Part shown: one piece after another, positions 53,265 through 63,481 of the stretch | Layout of the letters: each line of letters starts with the position of its first letter | Position numbering within the stretch: the first letter of the stretch is position 1 | Notes under the pieces: generated by a model | Seen by the model: the letters and a program-made list of their open reading frames with translations, nothing else | Told to the model about the DNA's origin: nothing | Database searches by the model: none | Translations under genes and position numbers: made by a program | Assembly: GCF_041346945.1 (NCBI RefSeq) | Contig: NZ_CP166850.1 | Location: 3,844,001 to 3,908,000 of the forward strand | Source: Amycolatopsis sp. cg9 | GTDB lineage: Bacteria > Actinomycetota > Actinomycetes > Mycobacteriales > Pseudonocardiaceae | Length of the DNA stretch: 64,000 nt | Direction of reading: 5' to 3'

Positions 53265-53767
53265 CCGAGGTGATCACGACCCGCCAGCTGATCGAGCAGG
53301 CCCGGGCCCGCGAAGCCGCTATGTCCAAAGTGGACGAACTGATGGCCGCGGCTTCCGGGACCGCCCACGACGTCGACGGTCAGGTCGAGGCGACCGTCGA
53401 CGCCCGCGGAAAGCTCTTGCGCCTGTGGCTGGCCCCGTCGGCGGTCAACCTCGGCGAGCAGCTGGGGCCGCGGGTGGTGGAGGTCGCCCAGGCCGCGATG
53501 CGCGAAGCGACGCAGGACGCCTACAACAAGGTCGCGTTGCTGCTCGGCGAGGACATGACGGCCATGATCGAGCAGATGACGGGGATGCCCGCGCCGGCCA
53601 GGGCCGAGGACGACGACCCGGGCATGACGGTCGAGGAGTTCCAGCGGCTGCGGGCCGAGCGGCTGGGTGCGGCGTCTTCGGAAGCGGCGCCGGCTGCTTC
53701 GAGTGCCGAGGACGAGGACGCGTACTGGGAGTCCTTCGATCCGGCTTCGCTGCGCTCGGATCGCTAG
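53261..53767 (+). CDS. YbaB/EbfC-like protein (second copy)
   Basis: 168 residues from GTG 53261 (GTGA overlap). The YbaB-like core (DGQVEATVDARGKLLRLWL ... VVEVAQAAMREATQDAYNKV) parallels the preceding gene, and the C-terminal third is an acidic Glu/Asp/Ala tail (SSAEDEDAYWESFDP). The two are likely to be related by old duplication and might form a heterodimer. The last gene of the cassette; its stop overlaps the convergent pobA-like gene by 4 bp. Confidence 0.78.
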   Translation: MTEVITTRQLIEQARAREAAMSKVDELMAAASGTAHDVDGQVEATVDARGKLLRLWLAPSAVNLGEQLGPRVVEVAQAAMREATQDAYNKVALLLGEDMTAMIEQMTGMPAPARAEDDDPGMTVEEFQRLRAERLGAASSEAAPAASSAEDEDAYWESFDPASLRSDR

Positions 53768-54903
53768 TTCACCCCGGCGACGAGTTCGCCGAACAGGCGG
53801 CTCGCGGCGGGTGAAGTGAACTGGCGCGTCAGTTCCGCGCGGGCGATCCGCTTGCGGAACTCGCCCGCGTAGGAGGCGTCACCGGCGTCGTGCATGACGT
53901 CGGTGATCCACGACGCGAAAGCCTGGTAGTTCCAGACGTGGTCCAGGCAGGTTTCCGAATATTCGTCGAGCAGGCTCGGATCGTCTTCCTTCGCCTGCCG
54001 GATGACGGCGCGCGCGAAGGTCTCGGCGTCGAAGAGCGCCAGGTGGATTCCCTTGGCGCTCATCGGCGGGACGATGTGGGCCGCGTCGCCGAGCAGGTAC
54101 AGCCGGCCGTGGTGCATCGGGCTGTGGACCACGTTTCGCAGGGGTACCAACCGTTTTTCGGCGATCCGGCCGGGTGTGACCGGGCGGCCGAACCGGGCTT
54201 CCAGTTCACTCCAGACACGCTCGTCCGGCCAGTGCGCGAGTTCGTCGTCGAGGGAGCACTGGAGGTAGACGCGGCTGGCGTGCGCGCCGCGCGGGATCAT
54301 CCCCGCCAGGCCGCGGGAATGGATCGCCATGCCGGACGGGTTCGCGGGCACCTCGGCCAGGACGCTCAGCCAGGCGTAGCCGTACTCGCGGGAGTACCGG
54401 GTGAGGGCGCCGGCGGGCACGGCCGTCCGGCTGACCCCGCGGTCGCCGTCGCAGCCGGCGACGAAGTCGCAGTGGATGGCGACGTCGGCGTACCGCACGA
54501 CGGGATTTTCGAGGTCCGCCAAGGTGATGTCGTCGGCGTCGAAGCGGAGATCCCCGCCGGCGCGCAGGAAGACGTCCGTGAGGTTGCGGACGAGGACCTG
54601 CTGGGGGCAGAAGACGCTTTCGTCGTCGTCGGCGAAGTCGATCGGCAGTTCCTCGCCGTCGAGGAAGAAGCCGCCCTCGACGTCCGGCAGGGCGTCGTTC
54701 GCGAACACCTCCTCGAGTCCCCACTCGCGGAACATGCGCACGCCGCGGGTGTCGATGGTTCCCGCCCGTTGCCGCTGTTCGACGTACGCCCGGCTCCGCT
54801 TCTCCAGGACGACGCAGTCGATTCCGCCGCGCTGCAACAGGTTCGCGAGGGTGAGCCCGGCGACCCCGGCTCCGATGACGACGACGGTGGTGTGTTCGGT
54901 CAT
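53764..54903 (-). CDS. 4-hydroxybenzoate 3-monooxygenase-like flavoprotein
   Basis: 379 residues. VVVIGAGVAGLTLANLLQRGG, the PobA-type segment QRQRAGTIDTRGVRMF, VAGCDGDRGVSRTAVP and LYLLGDAAHIVPPMSAKG are all present and match p-hydroxybenzoate hydroxylase, which forms protocatechuate with NAD(P)H and O2. It is slightly shorter than PobA of Pseudomonas (394). It lies downstream of an AraC-type regulator gene on the same strand, separated by 72 bp; in other bacteria pobA is controlled by AraC- or IclR-type activators. Ring-cleavage genes are not in the window. Confidence 0.88.
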   Translation of the reverse strand: MTEHTTVVVIGAGVAGLTLANLLQRGGIDCVVLEKRSRAYVEQRQRAGTIDTRGVRMFREWGLEEVFANDALPDVEGGFFLDGEELPIDFADDDESVFCPQQVLVRNLTDVFLRAGGDLRFDADDITLADLENPVVRYADVAIHCDFVAGCDGDRGVSRTAVPAGALTRYSREYGYAWLSVLAEVPANPSGMAIHSRGLAGMIPRGAHASRVYLQCSLDDELAHWPDERVWSELEARFGRPVTPGRIAEKRLVPLRNVVHSPMHHGRLYLLGDAAHIVPPMSAKGIHLALFDAETFARAVIRQAKEDDPSLLDEYSETCLDHVWNYQAFASWITDVMHDAGDASYAGEFRKRIARAELTRQFTSPAASRLFGELVAGVN

Positions 54904-54975
54904 GGGTCCACTGTGGTCCCGGCGACGGCCGCCACCAACCGGTGCCGGGACACCGGATACCGGAAACCCGCCAAT

Positions 54976-55773
54976 TCACCGCCGCCGGGTGCGCCCGGCC
55001 TGGTACCGGCCCGGCGTCTGGCCGACGACGTCGGTGAAGGCGTCGATGAAGCTCGACGGGTTGGACCACCCGCACGCCATCGCGGTGTCGGTGACCGAGT
55101 GGCCTTCGGTCAGGTGGGCCAGCGCGTGGTGGACGCGCAGGATGGTGCGCCAGCGGTGGAAGCCCATGCCGAGCTCGGCCTGGAACAGCCGGCTGAGGGT
55201 GCGTTCGCTCGCCCCGGCCGCGCGGCCCAGCTCGGCCAGCGTCGTGGTCCGCGCCGGGTCGGCGTGCAGGAGGCCGGTGACGGCGCGCAGCCGGTCGTCC
55301 CGCGGTTCGGGCAGGTGCAAGGCTTCTTCGGGCGGTCCGGCAAGCTCGTCGAGCACGACGTCGCGCAGCCGCCGATGGGCGCCGGGGCGGCTCTCGCGCT
55401 GGTCGGTGAGCGCCAGGAGGACCTCGCGCAGGAGCGGGCTCACCGCGAACACGCCCGGGTAGGCCACGAGCTCGCCGCACAGGCCGGCCGGGATGACGAC
55501 GAGCCGGAAGTCGGTCCGGCCGTAGCTGCGGTGCGAGTGGTCGAACCCGGGCGGCGTCCAGGCGACCCGGTCGGCCGGGGCGACCCAGGTCCCGCGCTCG
55601 GTCGTCGTGGCGAAGGCGCCGGCCGCCGCGTAGACCAGCTGGCCGTCGGCGTGGCGGTGGGTGCCGAGGTGGAAGCCGTGCGGCAGCCGGCCCTTCCCTT
55701 CAGGCGTGCGGCCTTCGGGTGTGCGGCTTTCGGGCTTGCGTCCTTCGGGCGTGGGGTGGCGGGTTTCCGGCAT
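54976..55773 (-). CDS. AraC family transcriptional regulator
   Basis: 265 residues from ATG 55773. After a repeated pentapeptide stretch (residues 8-27, see the repeat entry), a cupin-like sensing domain (about 30-130, PHGFHLGTHRHADGQLVY) and two AraC helix-turn-helix motifs follow (TLAELGRAAGASERTLSRLF and VTDTAMACGWSNPSSFIDAF). The ending GQTPGRYQAG is typical. A role in controlling the adjacent monooxygenase is inferred from position. Confidence 0.9.
   Translation of the reverse strand: MPETRHPTPEGRKPESRTPEGRTPEGKGRLPHGFHLGTHRHADGQLVYAAAGAFATTTERGTWVAPADRVAWTPPGFDHSHRSYGRTDFRLVVIPAGLCGELVAYPGVFAVSPLLREVLLALTDQRESRPGAHRRLRDVVLDELAGPPEEALHLPEPRDDRLRAVTGLLHADPARTTTLAELGRAAGASERTLSRLFQAELGMGFHRWRTILRVHHALAHLTEGHSVTDTAMACGWSNPSSFIDAFTDVVGQTPGRYQAGRTRRR
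55696..55755. repeat. 15-bp coding tandem repeat, four units
   Basis: Four consecutive 15-bp units (core CTTCGGGYGTGCGGC) encode the pentapeptide (T/K)PE(G/S)(R/K) four times at the N-terminus of the AraC-type regulator. The units differ by a few substitutions. Confidence 0.75.
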
Positions 55774-55798
55774 CGGCCGCCAGCCTACGCCCGAACCG

Positions 55799-56290
55799 TC
55801 ACGCGAGCTGGGCCGTGGAGTTCGCGCCGTCCAGCGCCTCCCGGAGGATGTCGGCGTGGCCCGCGTGCTGGGCCGTCTCGTGGATCAGGTGCAGGATGAT
55901 CCGCCGCGCGGACCAGAACTGGGGCTCGGGCGGGGACCACGGCGTCGTCGGCAGCCGCACCTCGACGTCCAGTGAGGGCAGGGAAGCCACGTACGCGTCG
56001 GTCGCGGCGGCGGCCGCCGAGTACTCGGCCAGCCAGTGGTCCAGCGTCTCGCTCATCGAGTACTGCTCGGTGTCGAGCATGCCCTCCGGCAGGGTGCCGT
56101 CGCCCTTGCGCAGGATCTCGAGCCACCGCCGCTCACCTGTCGCCAGGTGCCGGATCAAGCCGCCCAGGGTCAGTTCGCTGACCGTCGTGCGGCGGGCCGC
56201 GTCGGCGTCGGAGAGGTCGCGGGCCGGGATCAGCAAGCGCTTGCGGACCTCGGCGAGGAGGGAGAGCAGGTCGTCGGTTTCGCGAGTCAT
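55799..56290 (-). CDS. DinB / DUF664 family protein
   Basis: 163 residues from ATG 56290 (MTRETDDLLSLLAE). A four-helix DinB-like fold: metal-ligand His residues in IRHLATGERRWLE and in LHLIHETAQHAGHADILRE. These are thiol-dependent or metal enzymes of the S-transferase/isomerase group, of which mycothiol-dependent members are known in actinobacteria. The exact reaction is unknown. A longer in-frame start at 56392 has no family similarity. It lies 25 bp upstream of the AraC gene on the same strand. Confidence 0.85.
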   Translation of the reverse strand: MTRETDDLLSLLAEVRKRLLIPARDLSDADAARRTTVSELTLGGLIRHLATGERRWLEILRKGDGTLPEGMLDTEQYSMSETLDHWLAEYSAAAAATDAYVASLPSLDVEVRLPTTPWSPPEPQFWSARRIILHLIHETAQHAGHADILREALDGANSTAQLA

Positions 56291-56443
56291 GAAGGCACCG
56301 TAGAACCGAATTAGGTCAGATCCCGGCCGCAACGGACAATCCCGCTCAGCGGCACCCGAGTTCGCTGAGAGGTCTGGACCAACCTCCGGCACTGTGTATT
56401 AATTCAAGGCGTGAATTTTGGTCTCTCGACGAGGAGGACCCGA

Positions 56444-58273
<1,830 letters not shown>

Positions 58274-58302
58274 TCCCCGTCCCCCACCGGAAAGGTTCAC
58301 GC

Positions 58303-59574
58303 ATGTCCCGCCGTCCCCTGGTCAGAATCCTGGCCTTCTTCGCCGCCTGTCTGGGCTTGAGCCTGGGCGCACCGGCCGTGCAGGCCGCGACCCCCTTCAA
58401 GGTGCTCGCGTTCTACAGCGGCACCTACGACGCCGCGCACATCAGCTTCGAGAAGGAGGCCAACGTCTGGTTCGCCCAGCAGGCGGTGGCCAACGGCTAC
58501 ACCTACTCCTCGACGACCGACTGGAACCGGCTCACCAGCCTGACCAAGGCCACGGCCGACGTCGTGCTGTTCCTCGACGACCAGCCCCAGTCGGCCGCGC
58601 AGTTCCAGGGCTTCCAGACCTACATGCAGAACGGTGGCGGCTTCTTCGGCTTCCACGTCACCGCGTACAACGACAGCTCGACGCCGTCGTACGCCAACTG
58701 GTTCCACAACGACTTCCTCGGCACCGGCCGGTTCACGTCGAACACGTGGGGCCCGACGCCGGAGACGCTGAAGATCGAGAACCGCACCCACCCCTCGACG
58801 GTGAACCTGCCGGCGACGATCAAGTCGTCGACGTCGGAGTGGTACGCCTGGCAGAACGACCTGCGCCAGAACGGCAACATCACCATCCTGGCGTCGATGG
58901 ACCAGTCCACCTTCCCGATCGGCACGGACCCGAACCAGACCTGGTACAGCGGCTACTACCCGATCGCGTGGACGAACAAGAACTACAAGATGCTCTACGC
59001 CAACTTCGGCCACAACGCGATGAACTACGAGACGAACACCGCGCTGTCGTCGACGTTCGAGAGCGCCGACCAGAACCGGTTCGTGCTCGACGGCCTGAAG
59101 TGGCTCGGCGGCGGTGGCACGACCACCCCGCCGCCGGACGGCACGATCGACCCGTCGGCCTGGTACGCCGTTTCGAACAAGGCGAGCGGCAAGTGCGTCG
59201 ACGCCCGCGCCGCGGCCAGCGCGAACGGCACCGTGATCCAGCAGTACACCTGCAACGGCACCACGGCGCAGCAGTACCAGTTCGCCGCGACCAGCGGCGG
59301 CTACGACCGGATCACCAACCGGACGAACCCCGCCCAGGTCATCGACGTGACCGGGGTGTCCACGGCCGACAACGCCGGCCTGCAGCTGTGGGCGTACGGC
59401 GGTGGGACCAACCAGCAGTGGCAGCCGGTGTCCGAGGGCAGCGGCTACTACCACTTCGTCGCCCGCCACAGCGGCAAGTGCCTGACCGTGCCGGGCGCTT
59501 CCACCGCGGACAGCGTCCAGCTGGTCCAGGCGACCTGCACCGGCAGCGCCGCTCAGTCGTTCAAGGTCGCCTGA
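58303..59574 (+). CDS. Secreted ThuA-like protein with C-terminal ricin-type lectin domain
   Basis: 423 residues from ATG 58303, with AAAGG upstream. Signal peptide cleavage is predicted after AVQAA (about 29). A ThuA-type domain (PF06283, trehalose-utilisation/class I glutamine-amidotransferase-like fold) covers about 30-270, with GGGFFGFHVTAYND and a conserved AWTNKNYKMLYANFGHN. A Thr/Pro linker then leads to a RICIN beta-trefoil (about 290-423) with QxW-type repeats, including NQQWQPV. The lectin probably binds polysaccharide; the ThuA activity on glycosides is unknown. Confidence 0.9.
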   Translation: MSRRPLVRILAFFAACLGLSLGAPAVQAATPFKVLAFYSGTYDAAHISFEKEANVWFAQQAVANGYTYSSTTDWNRLTSLTKATADVVLFLDDQPQSAAQFQGFQTYMQNGGGFFGFHVTAYNDSSTPSYANWFHNDFLGTGRFTSNTWGPTPETLKIENRTHPSTVNLPATIKSSTSEWYAWQNDLRQNGNITILASMDQSTFPIGTDPNQTWYSGYYPIAWTNKNYKMLYANFGHNAMNYETNTALSSTFESADQNRFVLDGLKWLGGGGTTTPPPDGTIDPSAWYAVSNKASGKCVDARAAASANGTVIQQYTCNGTTAQQYQFAATSGGYDRITNRTNPAQVIDVTGVSTADNAGLQLWAYGGGTNQQWQPVSEGSGYYHFVARHSGKCLTVPGASTADSVQLVQATCTGSAAQSFKVA

Positions 59575-59642
59575 TCAGCCGGTGCGCCGCGGCGCCCCCT
59601 CGGCTAACATGAACGACCTTCACGTTGGCTGAGGAGGGTGCC

Positions 59643-60956
59643 GTGGTGCGCCGGAACCGAGCTGTCTTCGTCATCTTGGCCCTGCTGGCGGGCGCGCTCG
59701 CCGGCGTGACCCCCGCGGTCGCCGTCACCCAGCCGTTCTTCTGGGGCGTCGCGACGTCGGGCTACCAGTCGGAGGGCTCGGCGCCCGACAGCAACTGGCG
59801 CCGCTACGAGCAGGCGAAGACGTCGTCGATCAAGGAGCCCTACCGCGACGCCGTCGACTTCCGCCACCGCTACGCCGAAGACATCGACCGCGCGAAGCAG
59901 CTCGGCGTCAACGTCTTCCGCTTCAGCGTCGAATGGGCGCGCATCGAACCCCGGCCCGGCCAGGTGGACCAGGCCGAACTCGCGTACTACGACGACGTCG
60001 TCCGGCGCGTCGTCGCCGCGGGCATGCGGCCGATGATCACCCTCGACCACTGGGTCTACCCCGGCTGGGTCGCCGACCAGGGCGGCTGGGACTCCGATCG
60101 CACGGTCGACGCCTGGCTGGTCAACGCCCGCCGCGTCGTCGACCGGTACAAGGGGCTCGGCGCGCTCTGGATCACGATCAACGAGCCGACCGTCTACCTG
60201 CAGAACGAGACCACCAACGGCGGGCTCGCCGGCTGGCAGCTGCCGTGGGCGCAGGCCCGGCTGGTGACGGCGCACCGCGCGGCCTACGACCTGATCCACC
60301 AGCTGGACCCCGGTGCGCTCGTGTCGAGCAACACCGCGTACATCCCGGCCGTGCAGGGCGTGCTCGACGCGGCCTTCCTCGACCGGGTGCGCGACAAGCT
60401 CGACTTCGCCGGCGTCGACTACTACTACGGCGCGAGCCTCGACAACCTCAGCGCCGTCCACGCCGCGAGCGGCGAGTTCTGGAAGGTGACCCCGCAGCCG
60501 GACGGGATCTACTACGCCCTGCGCTACTACGCGCGGAAGTTCCCGGCTCTGCCGCTGTACGTCGTCGAGAACGGGATGCCGACCGACAACGGCGCCGCGC
60601 GGCCCGACGGCTACACGCGGTCCGATCACCTGCGCGACCACGTCTACTGGGTGCAGCGCGCGAAGGCCGACGGCATGAACGTCATCGGCTACAACTACTG
60701 GAGCCTCACCGACAACTACGAGTGGGGCAGCTACCAGCCGCGGTTCGGGCTGTACACAGTGGACGCCCGCTCGGACGCCACGCTGACGCGGCGGCCGACC
60801 GACGCCGTCGCGGCGTACCGGGACCTGATCGCGGGCCACGGCGTCCCGGCCGGGTACACGCCGGTGCGGCCGCCGGGCTTCTGCTCGGTCGTCGACGGGC
60901 TCGGCAGCTGCCTCGACCCCGCCCGCTACCCGGGTCCGGTCGCTCCGCTGGGCTGA
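59643..60956 (+). CDS. Secreted glycoside hydrolase family 1
   Basis: 437 residues from GTG 59643, with AGGAGG 5 nt upstream. A signal peptide ends near PAVAV (about 28). GH1 barrel: the acid/base Glu181 is in TINEPTVYL, the nucleophile Glu309 in YVVENGMP, and the subsite block NYWSLTDNYEWG precedes the C-terminus. It should release terminal glucose or related sugars from beta-glycosides outside the cell. A TAACAT at 59605-59610 may be its -10 box. Exported GH1 enzymes are less common than cytoplasmic ones, which fits the neighbouring secreted GH3 enzyme. Confidence 0.95.
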   Translation: MVRRNRAVFVILALLAGALAGVTPAVAVTQPFFWGVATSGYQSEGSAPDSNWRRYEQAKTSSIKEPYRDAVDFRHRYAEDIDRAKQLGVNVFRFSVEWARIEPRPGQVDQAELAYYDDVVRRVVAAGMRPMITLDHWVYPGWVADQGGWDSDRTVDAWLVNARRVVDRYKGLGALWITINEPTVYLQNETTNGGLAGWQLPWAQARLVTAHRAAYDLIHQLDPGALVSSNTAYIPAVQGVLDAAFLDRVRDKLDFAGVDYYYGASLDNLSAVHAASGEFWKVTPQPDGIYYALRYYARKFPALPLYVVENGMPTDNGAARPDGYTRSDHLRDHVYWVQRAKADGMNVIGYNYWSLTDNYEWGSYQPRFGLYTVDARSDATLTRRPTDAVAAYRDLIAGHGVPAGYTPVRPPGFCSVVDGLGSCLDPARYPGPVAPLG

Positions 60957-60999
60957 TTTTCCGCCGTCGACCTGCGGGTCCGCGGTCCGGTCTTGATAA

Positions 61000-61017
61000 A
61001 TACATGCCGGTCTGTAT
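61000..61017. promoter_or_regulatory. Palindromic TetR-type operator of lipid operon
   Basis: ATACA-TGCCGGTC-TGTAT lies 10 bp before the start of the thiolase gene, overlapping an AT-rich region that probably carries the promoter (GATAAAT). The ACCGG-type centre with ATACA/TGTAT arms resembles sites of TetR regulators of lipid catabolism in actinobacteria. The regulator gene is not in this window. Confidence 0.6.
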
Positions 61018-61026
61018 GTTTGTTGC

Positions 61027-62211
61027 ATGGCGAACAGGGTGTACGTCGTCGGCGTCGGGATGACGAAGTTCGAGAAACCCGGGCGGCGCGAAGGCTGGGA
61101 CTACCCGCAGATGGCCCGGGAGGCCGGGACCAAGGCGCTGGAGGACGCCGGGGTTGCGTTCGACGCCGTCCGGCAGGCCTACGTCGGCTACGTCTACGGC
61201 GAGTCGACGTCCGGCCAGCGCGCGGTCTACGAGCTGGGGATGACCGGGATCCCCGTGGTCAACGTCAACAACAACTGCTCCACCGGCTCGACCGCGCTGT
61301 ACCTGGCCGCGGAGGCGATCCGCGGCGGCCGCGCGGACTGCGTGCTCGCGCTGGGGTTCGAAAAGATGCAGCCGGGCTCGCTCGCGTCGACCTACGACGA
61401 CCGCGAACAGCCGCTGGGCAACCACCTCCAGGCGCTCGCCGAGATCTCCGAGGTGCTGTTCCCGCCGGCGCCGTGGATGTTCGGCGCCGCCGGCCGGGAG
61501 CACATGGAGAAGTACGGCACCACCGCCGAGCACTTCGCGAAGATCGGCGAGAAGAACCACCGGCACTCGGTGCACAACCCGTACGCGCAGTTCCAGGACG
61601 TCTATTCCCCCGACGACATCCTCGCGTCGCGGATGATCTACGACCCGCTGACCAAGCTGCAGTGTTCGCCGACTTCGGACGGCTCCGGCGCGGCGATCCT
61701 GGCCAGTGAGTCCTTCGTGGCGGAGCACGACCTCGCGGACCGGGCGGTCGAGATCGTCGGGCAGGCGCTGACCACCGACTTCCGCAGCACCTTCGACGGC
61801 AGCGCGAAGAACATCGTCGGCTACGACATGACCCGCCAGGCCGCGCTCAGCGTCTACGACCAGGCCGGGCTCGGGCCCGCGGACTTCCAGGTCGTCGAGC
61901 TGCACGACTGCTTCTCCGCCAACGAACTGCTGACCTACGAAGCACTCGGGCTCTGCGAAGAGGGCGAGGGCGGGCACCTGGTCGACGCCGGCGACACGAC
62001 GTACGGCGGCCGCTGGGTCGTCAACCCGTCCGGCGGCCTGATCTCGAAGGGGCACCCGCTCGGCGCCACCGGGCTCGCCCAGTGCGCCGAACTCACCTGG
62101 CAGCTGCGCGGCGACGCGGACCGGCGCCAGGTGCCCGACGTGCGAGCCGCTCTGCAGCACAACATCGGACTCGGTGGCGCCGCCGTCGTCACCGCCTACC
62201 AGCGAGCTTAG
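61027..62211 (+). CDS. SCP-x-type thiolase (lipid-transfer protein)
   Basis: 394 residues from ATG 61027. Thiolase fold of the SCP-x / 'lipid-transfer protein' group: the nucleophile Cys is in [18 protein letters not shown] and the second catalytic motif is [18 protein letters not shown]. Members cleave or retro-aldol 3-oxoacyl or side-chain intermediates in fatty-acid and sterol degradation. It heads an operon with SRPBCC, MaoC and SDR genes, the latter two supplying hydratase and dehydrogenase steps. A palindromic operator precedes it. Confidence 0.92.
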   Translation: MANRVYVVGVGMTKFEKPGRREGWDYPQMAREAGTKALEDAGVAFDAVRQAYVGYVYGESTSGQRAVYELGMTGIPVVNVNNNCSTGSTALYLAAEAIRGGRADCVLALGFEKMQPGSLASTYDDREQPLGNHLQALAEISEVLFPPAPWMFGAAGREHMEKYGTTAEHFAKIGEKNHRHSVHNPYAQFQDVYSPDDILASRMIYDPLTKLQCSPTSDGSGAAILASESFVAEHDLADRAVEIVGQALTTDFRSTFDGSAKNIVGYDMTRQAALSVYDQAGLGPADFQVVELHDCFSANELLTYEALGLCEEGEGGHLVDAGDTTYGGRWVVNPSGGLISKGHPLGATGLAQCAELTWQLRGDADRRQVPDVRAALQHNIGLGGAAVVTAYQRA

Positions 62212-62219
62212 GAGACACC

Positions 62220-62651
62220 ATGGGCCGGATCAGCGCCACCGTCGAACTGCCCGCCGCGCCGGGCGCGGTGTGGGCGGAGTTCTCGAACCCGAACAACTTC
62301 GAGAAGTGGCTGACCATCCACACCAAGTGGAAGGGGGACGTCCCCGCCGAGTTCACGCAGGGCTCGCAAGTGTCCGAAGTGGTCACCATGCTCGGCATGG
62401 CGAACACGATCACCTGGACCGTCGACACCTACGACGCCCCGAACCGCCTCGTCATCTCCGGCACCGGCATGGCCGGGGTGAAGATCAGCTTCTCGCTTTC
62501 GGTCACGGCGGCAGGCTCCGGCTCGGCGGCGACCATCGACGCCGAGTTCACCGGCCAGATGATCGTCGGCGCGCTCGGCAAGGCCGTGGAGAAGGACGGC
62601 AAGAAGAACCTCGACGAATCCCTCGAGAAGTTCAAGGCGCTGGTCGCGTGA
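62220..62651 (+). CDS. SRPBCC (START/CoxG-like) family protein
   Basis: 143 residues from ATG 62220, with AGGAG 5 nt upstream. The helix-grip SRPBCC fold: VELPAAPGAVWAEFSNPNNF at the start, then ITWTVDTYDAPNRLVISGTG and a long C-terminal helix EKDGKKNLDESLEKF. It is a polyketide-cyclase/CoxG-like lipid-binding protein, here probably binding or presenting an acyl or sterol intermediate. Its stop overlaps the next start (GTGA). Confidence 0.88.
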   Translation: MGRISATVELPAAPGAVWAEFSNPNNFEKWLTIHTKWKGDVPAEFTQGSQVSEVVTMLGMANTITWTVDTYDAPNRLVISGTGMAGVKISFSLSVTAAGSGSAATIDAEFTGQMIVGALGKAVEKDGKKNLDESLEKFKALVA

Positions 62652-63481
62652 AGTTCGATCCGGCCGGGCTCGACAAGTGGACGGAGCCGGCGCGGTTCGA
62701 CGTCACGCGCGAGCGGCTCGCCGAGTACGCGGCGGCGACCAACGACCCGATCCCGGCCCACCGCGCGGGCGACGTCGCCAGTCCCGTGTTCGCGATCGTG
62801 CCGGTGTTCCGGTCGCTGCTGGAACCGGCGCTGGAGGTCGTGCCGCCGTCGCTGTTCGGGCGGGTGCTGCACGGCGAGCAGGACTTCCGCTTCCACCGCC
62901 CGATCCGGCCCGGCGATTCGCTGGTGTCGCGCGCCAGGATGACCGGGTACGAGGGACTGCCGAAGGGCACGCGGGCGACCGTCCACCTCGAATGCCGGTC
63001 CGCCGCCGGTGAGCTGGTCAACGAGCAGTACGTGACGTTCTTCGTGCGCGGCTTCGACACCGGTGAGCAGCGCGGCACGCTCGGGCCCTCGCACCGCTTC
63101 AACGACGCACTGCGCTCGTCGGCTCCGGTCGCGAAGGTGGTGCAGCACGTCGACGACGACCAGACGTACCGCTACGGCCCGGCGGCCGGCGACCCGATGC
63201 CGATCCACCTCGACGAGGAGGTCGCGAAGGCGGCCGGGCTGCCGGGGATCATCGCGCACGGCCTGTGCACGATGGCGTTCACGTCGTGGGCCGTGCTGAC
63301 CGAGGTGGTCCCGGCGGGCCGGCTGCGCCGCCTCGCCGTCCGGTTCGCCGCCCCGGTGCTGCCGGGCCGGGACCTGACGACGTCGATCTGGGCGGCGGGC
63401 CCCGGTTCGTACGCCTTCGAAACCACCATGGGGGACACCCTGGTGATCAAGGACGGCCTCGCCGAGATCGGAGAGAACTGA
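62648..63481 (+). CDS. MaoC-like (double hot-dog) hydratase
   Basis: 277 residues from GTG 62648. Two hot-dog segments are visible; the second contains the hydratase motif DPMPIHLDEEVAKAAGLPGIIAHGLCTMAF with the catalytic Asp/His region. The N-terminal half (YAAATNDPIPAHRAGDVASPVFA) is the degenerate FAS1-like half. It should hydrate enoyl-CoA intermediates. Its TGA overlaps the next ATG (TGATG). Confidence 0.93.
   Translation: MKFDPAGLDKWTEPARFDVTRERLAEYAAATNDPIPAHRAGDVASPVFAIVPVFRSLLEPALEVVPPSLFGRVLHGEQDFRFHRPIRPGDSLVSRARMTGYEGLPKGTRATVHLECRSAAGELVNEQYVTFFVRGFDTGEQRGTLGPSHRFNDALRSSAPVAKVVQHVDDDQTYRYGPAAGDPMPIHLDEEVAKAAGLPGIIAHGLCTMAFTSWAVLTEVVPAGRLRRLAVRFAAPVLPGRDLTTSIWAAGPGSYAFETTMGDTLVIKDGLAEIGEN

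Noticed and set aside
52881..53767. YbaB-like genes as the housekeeping recR-linked ybaB
   Set aside because: No dnaX or recR neighbours, two copies in tandem, and acidic tails; the ESX-type context fits better.
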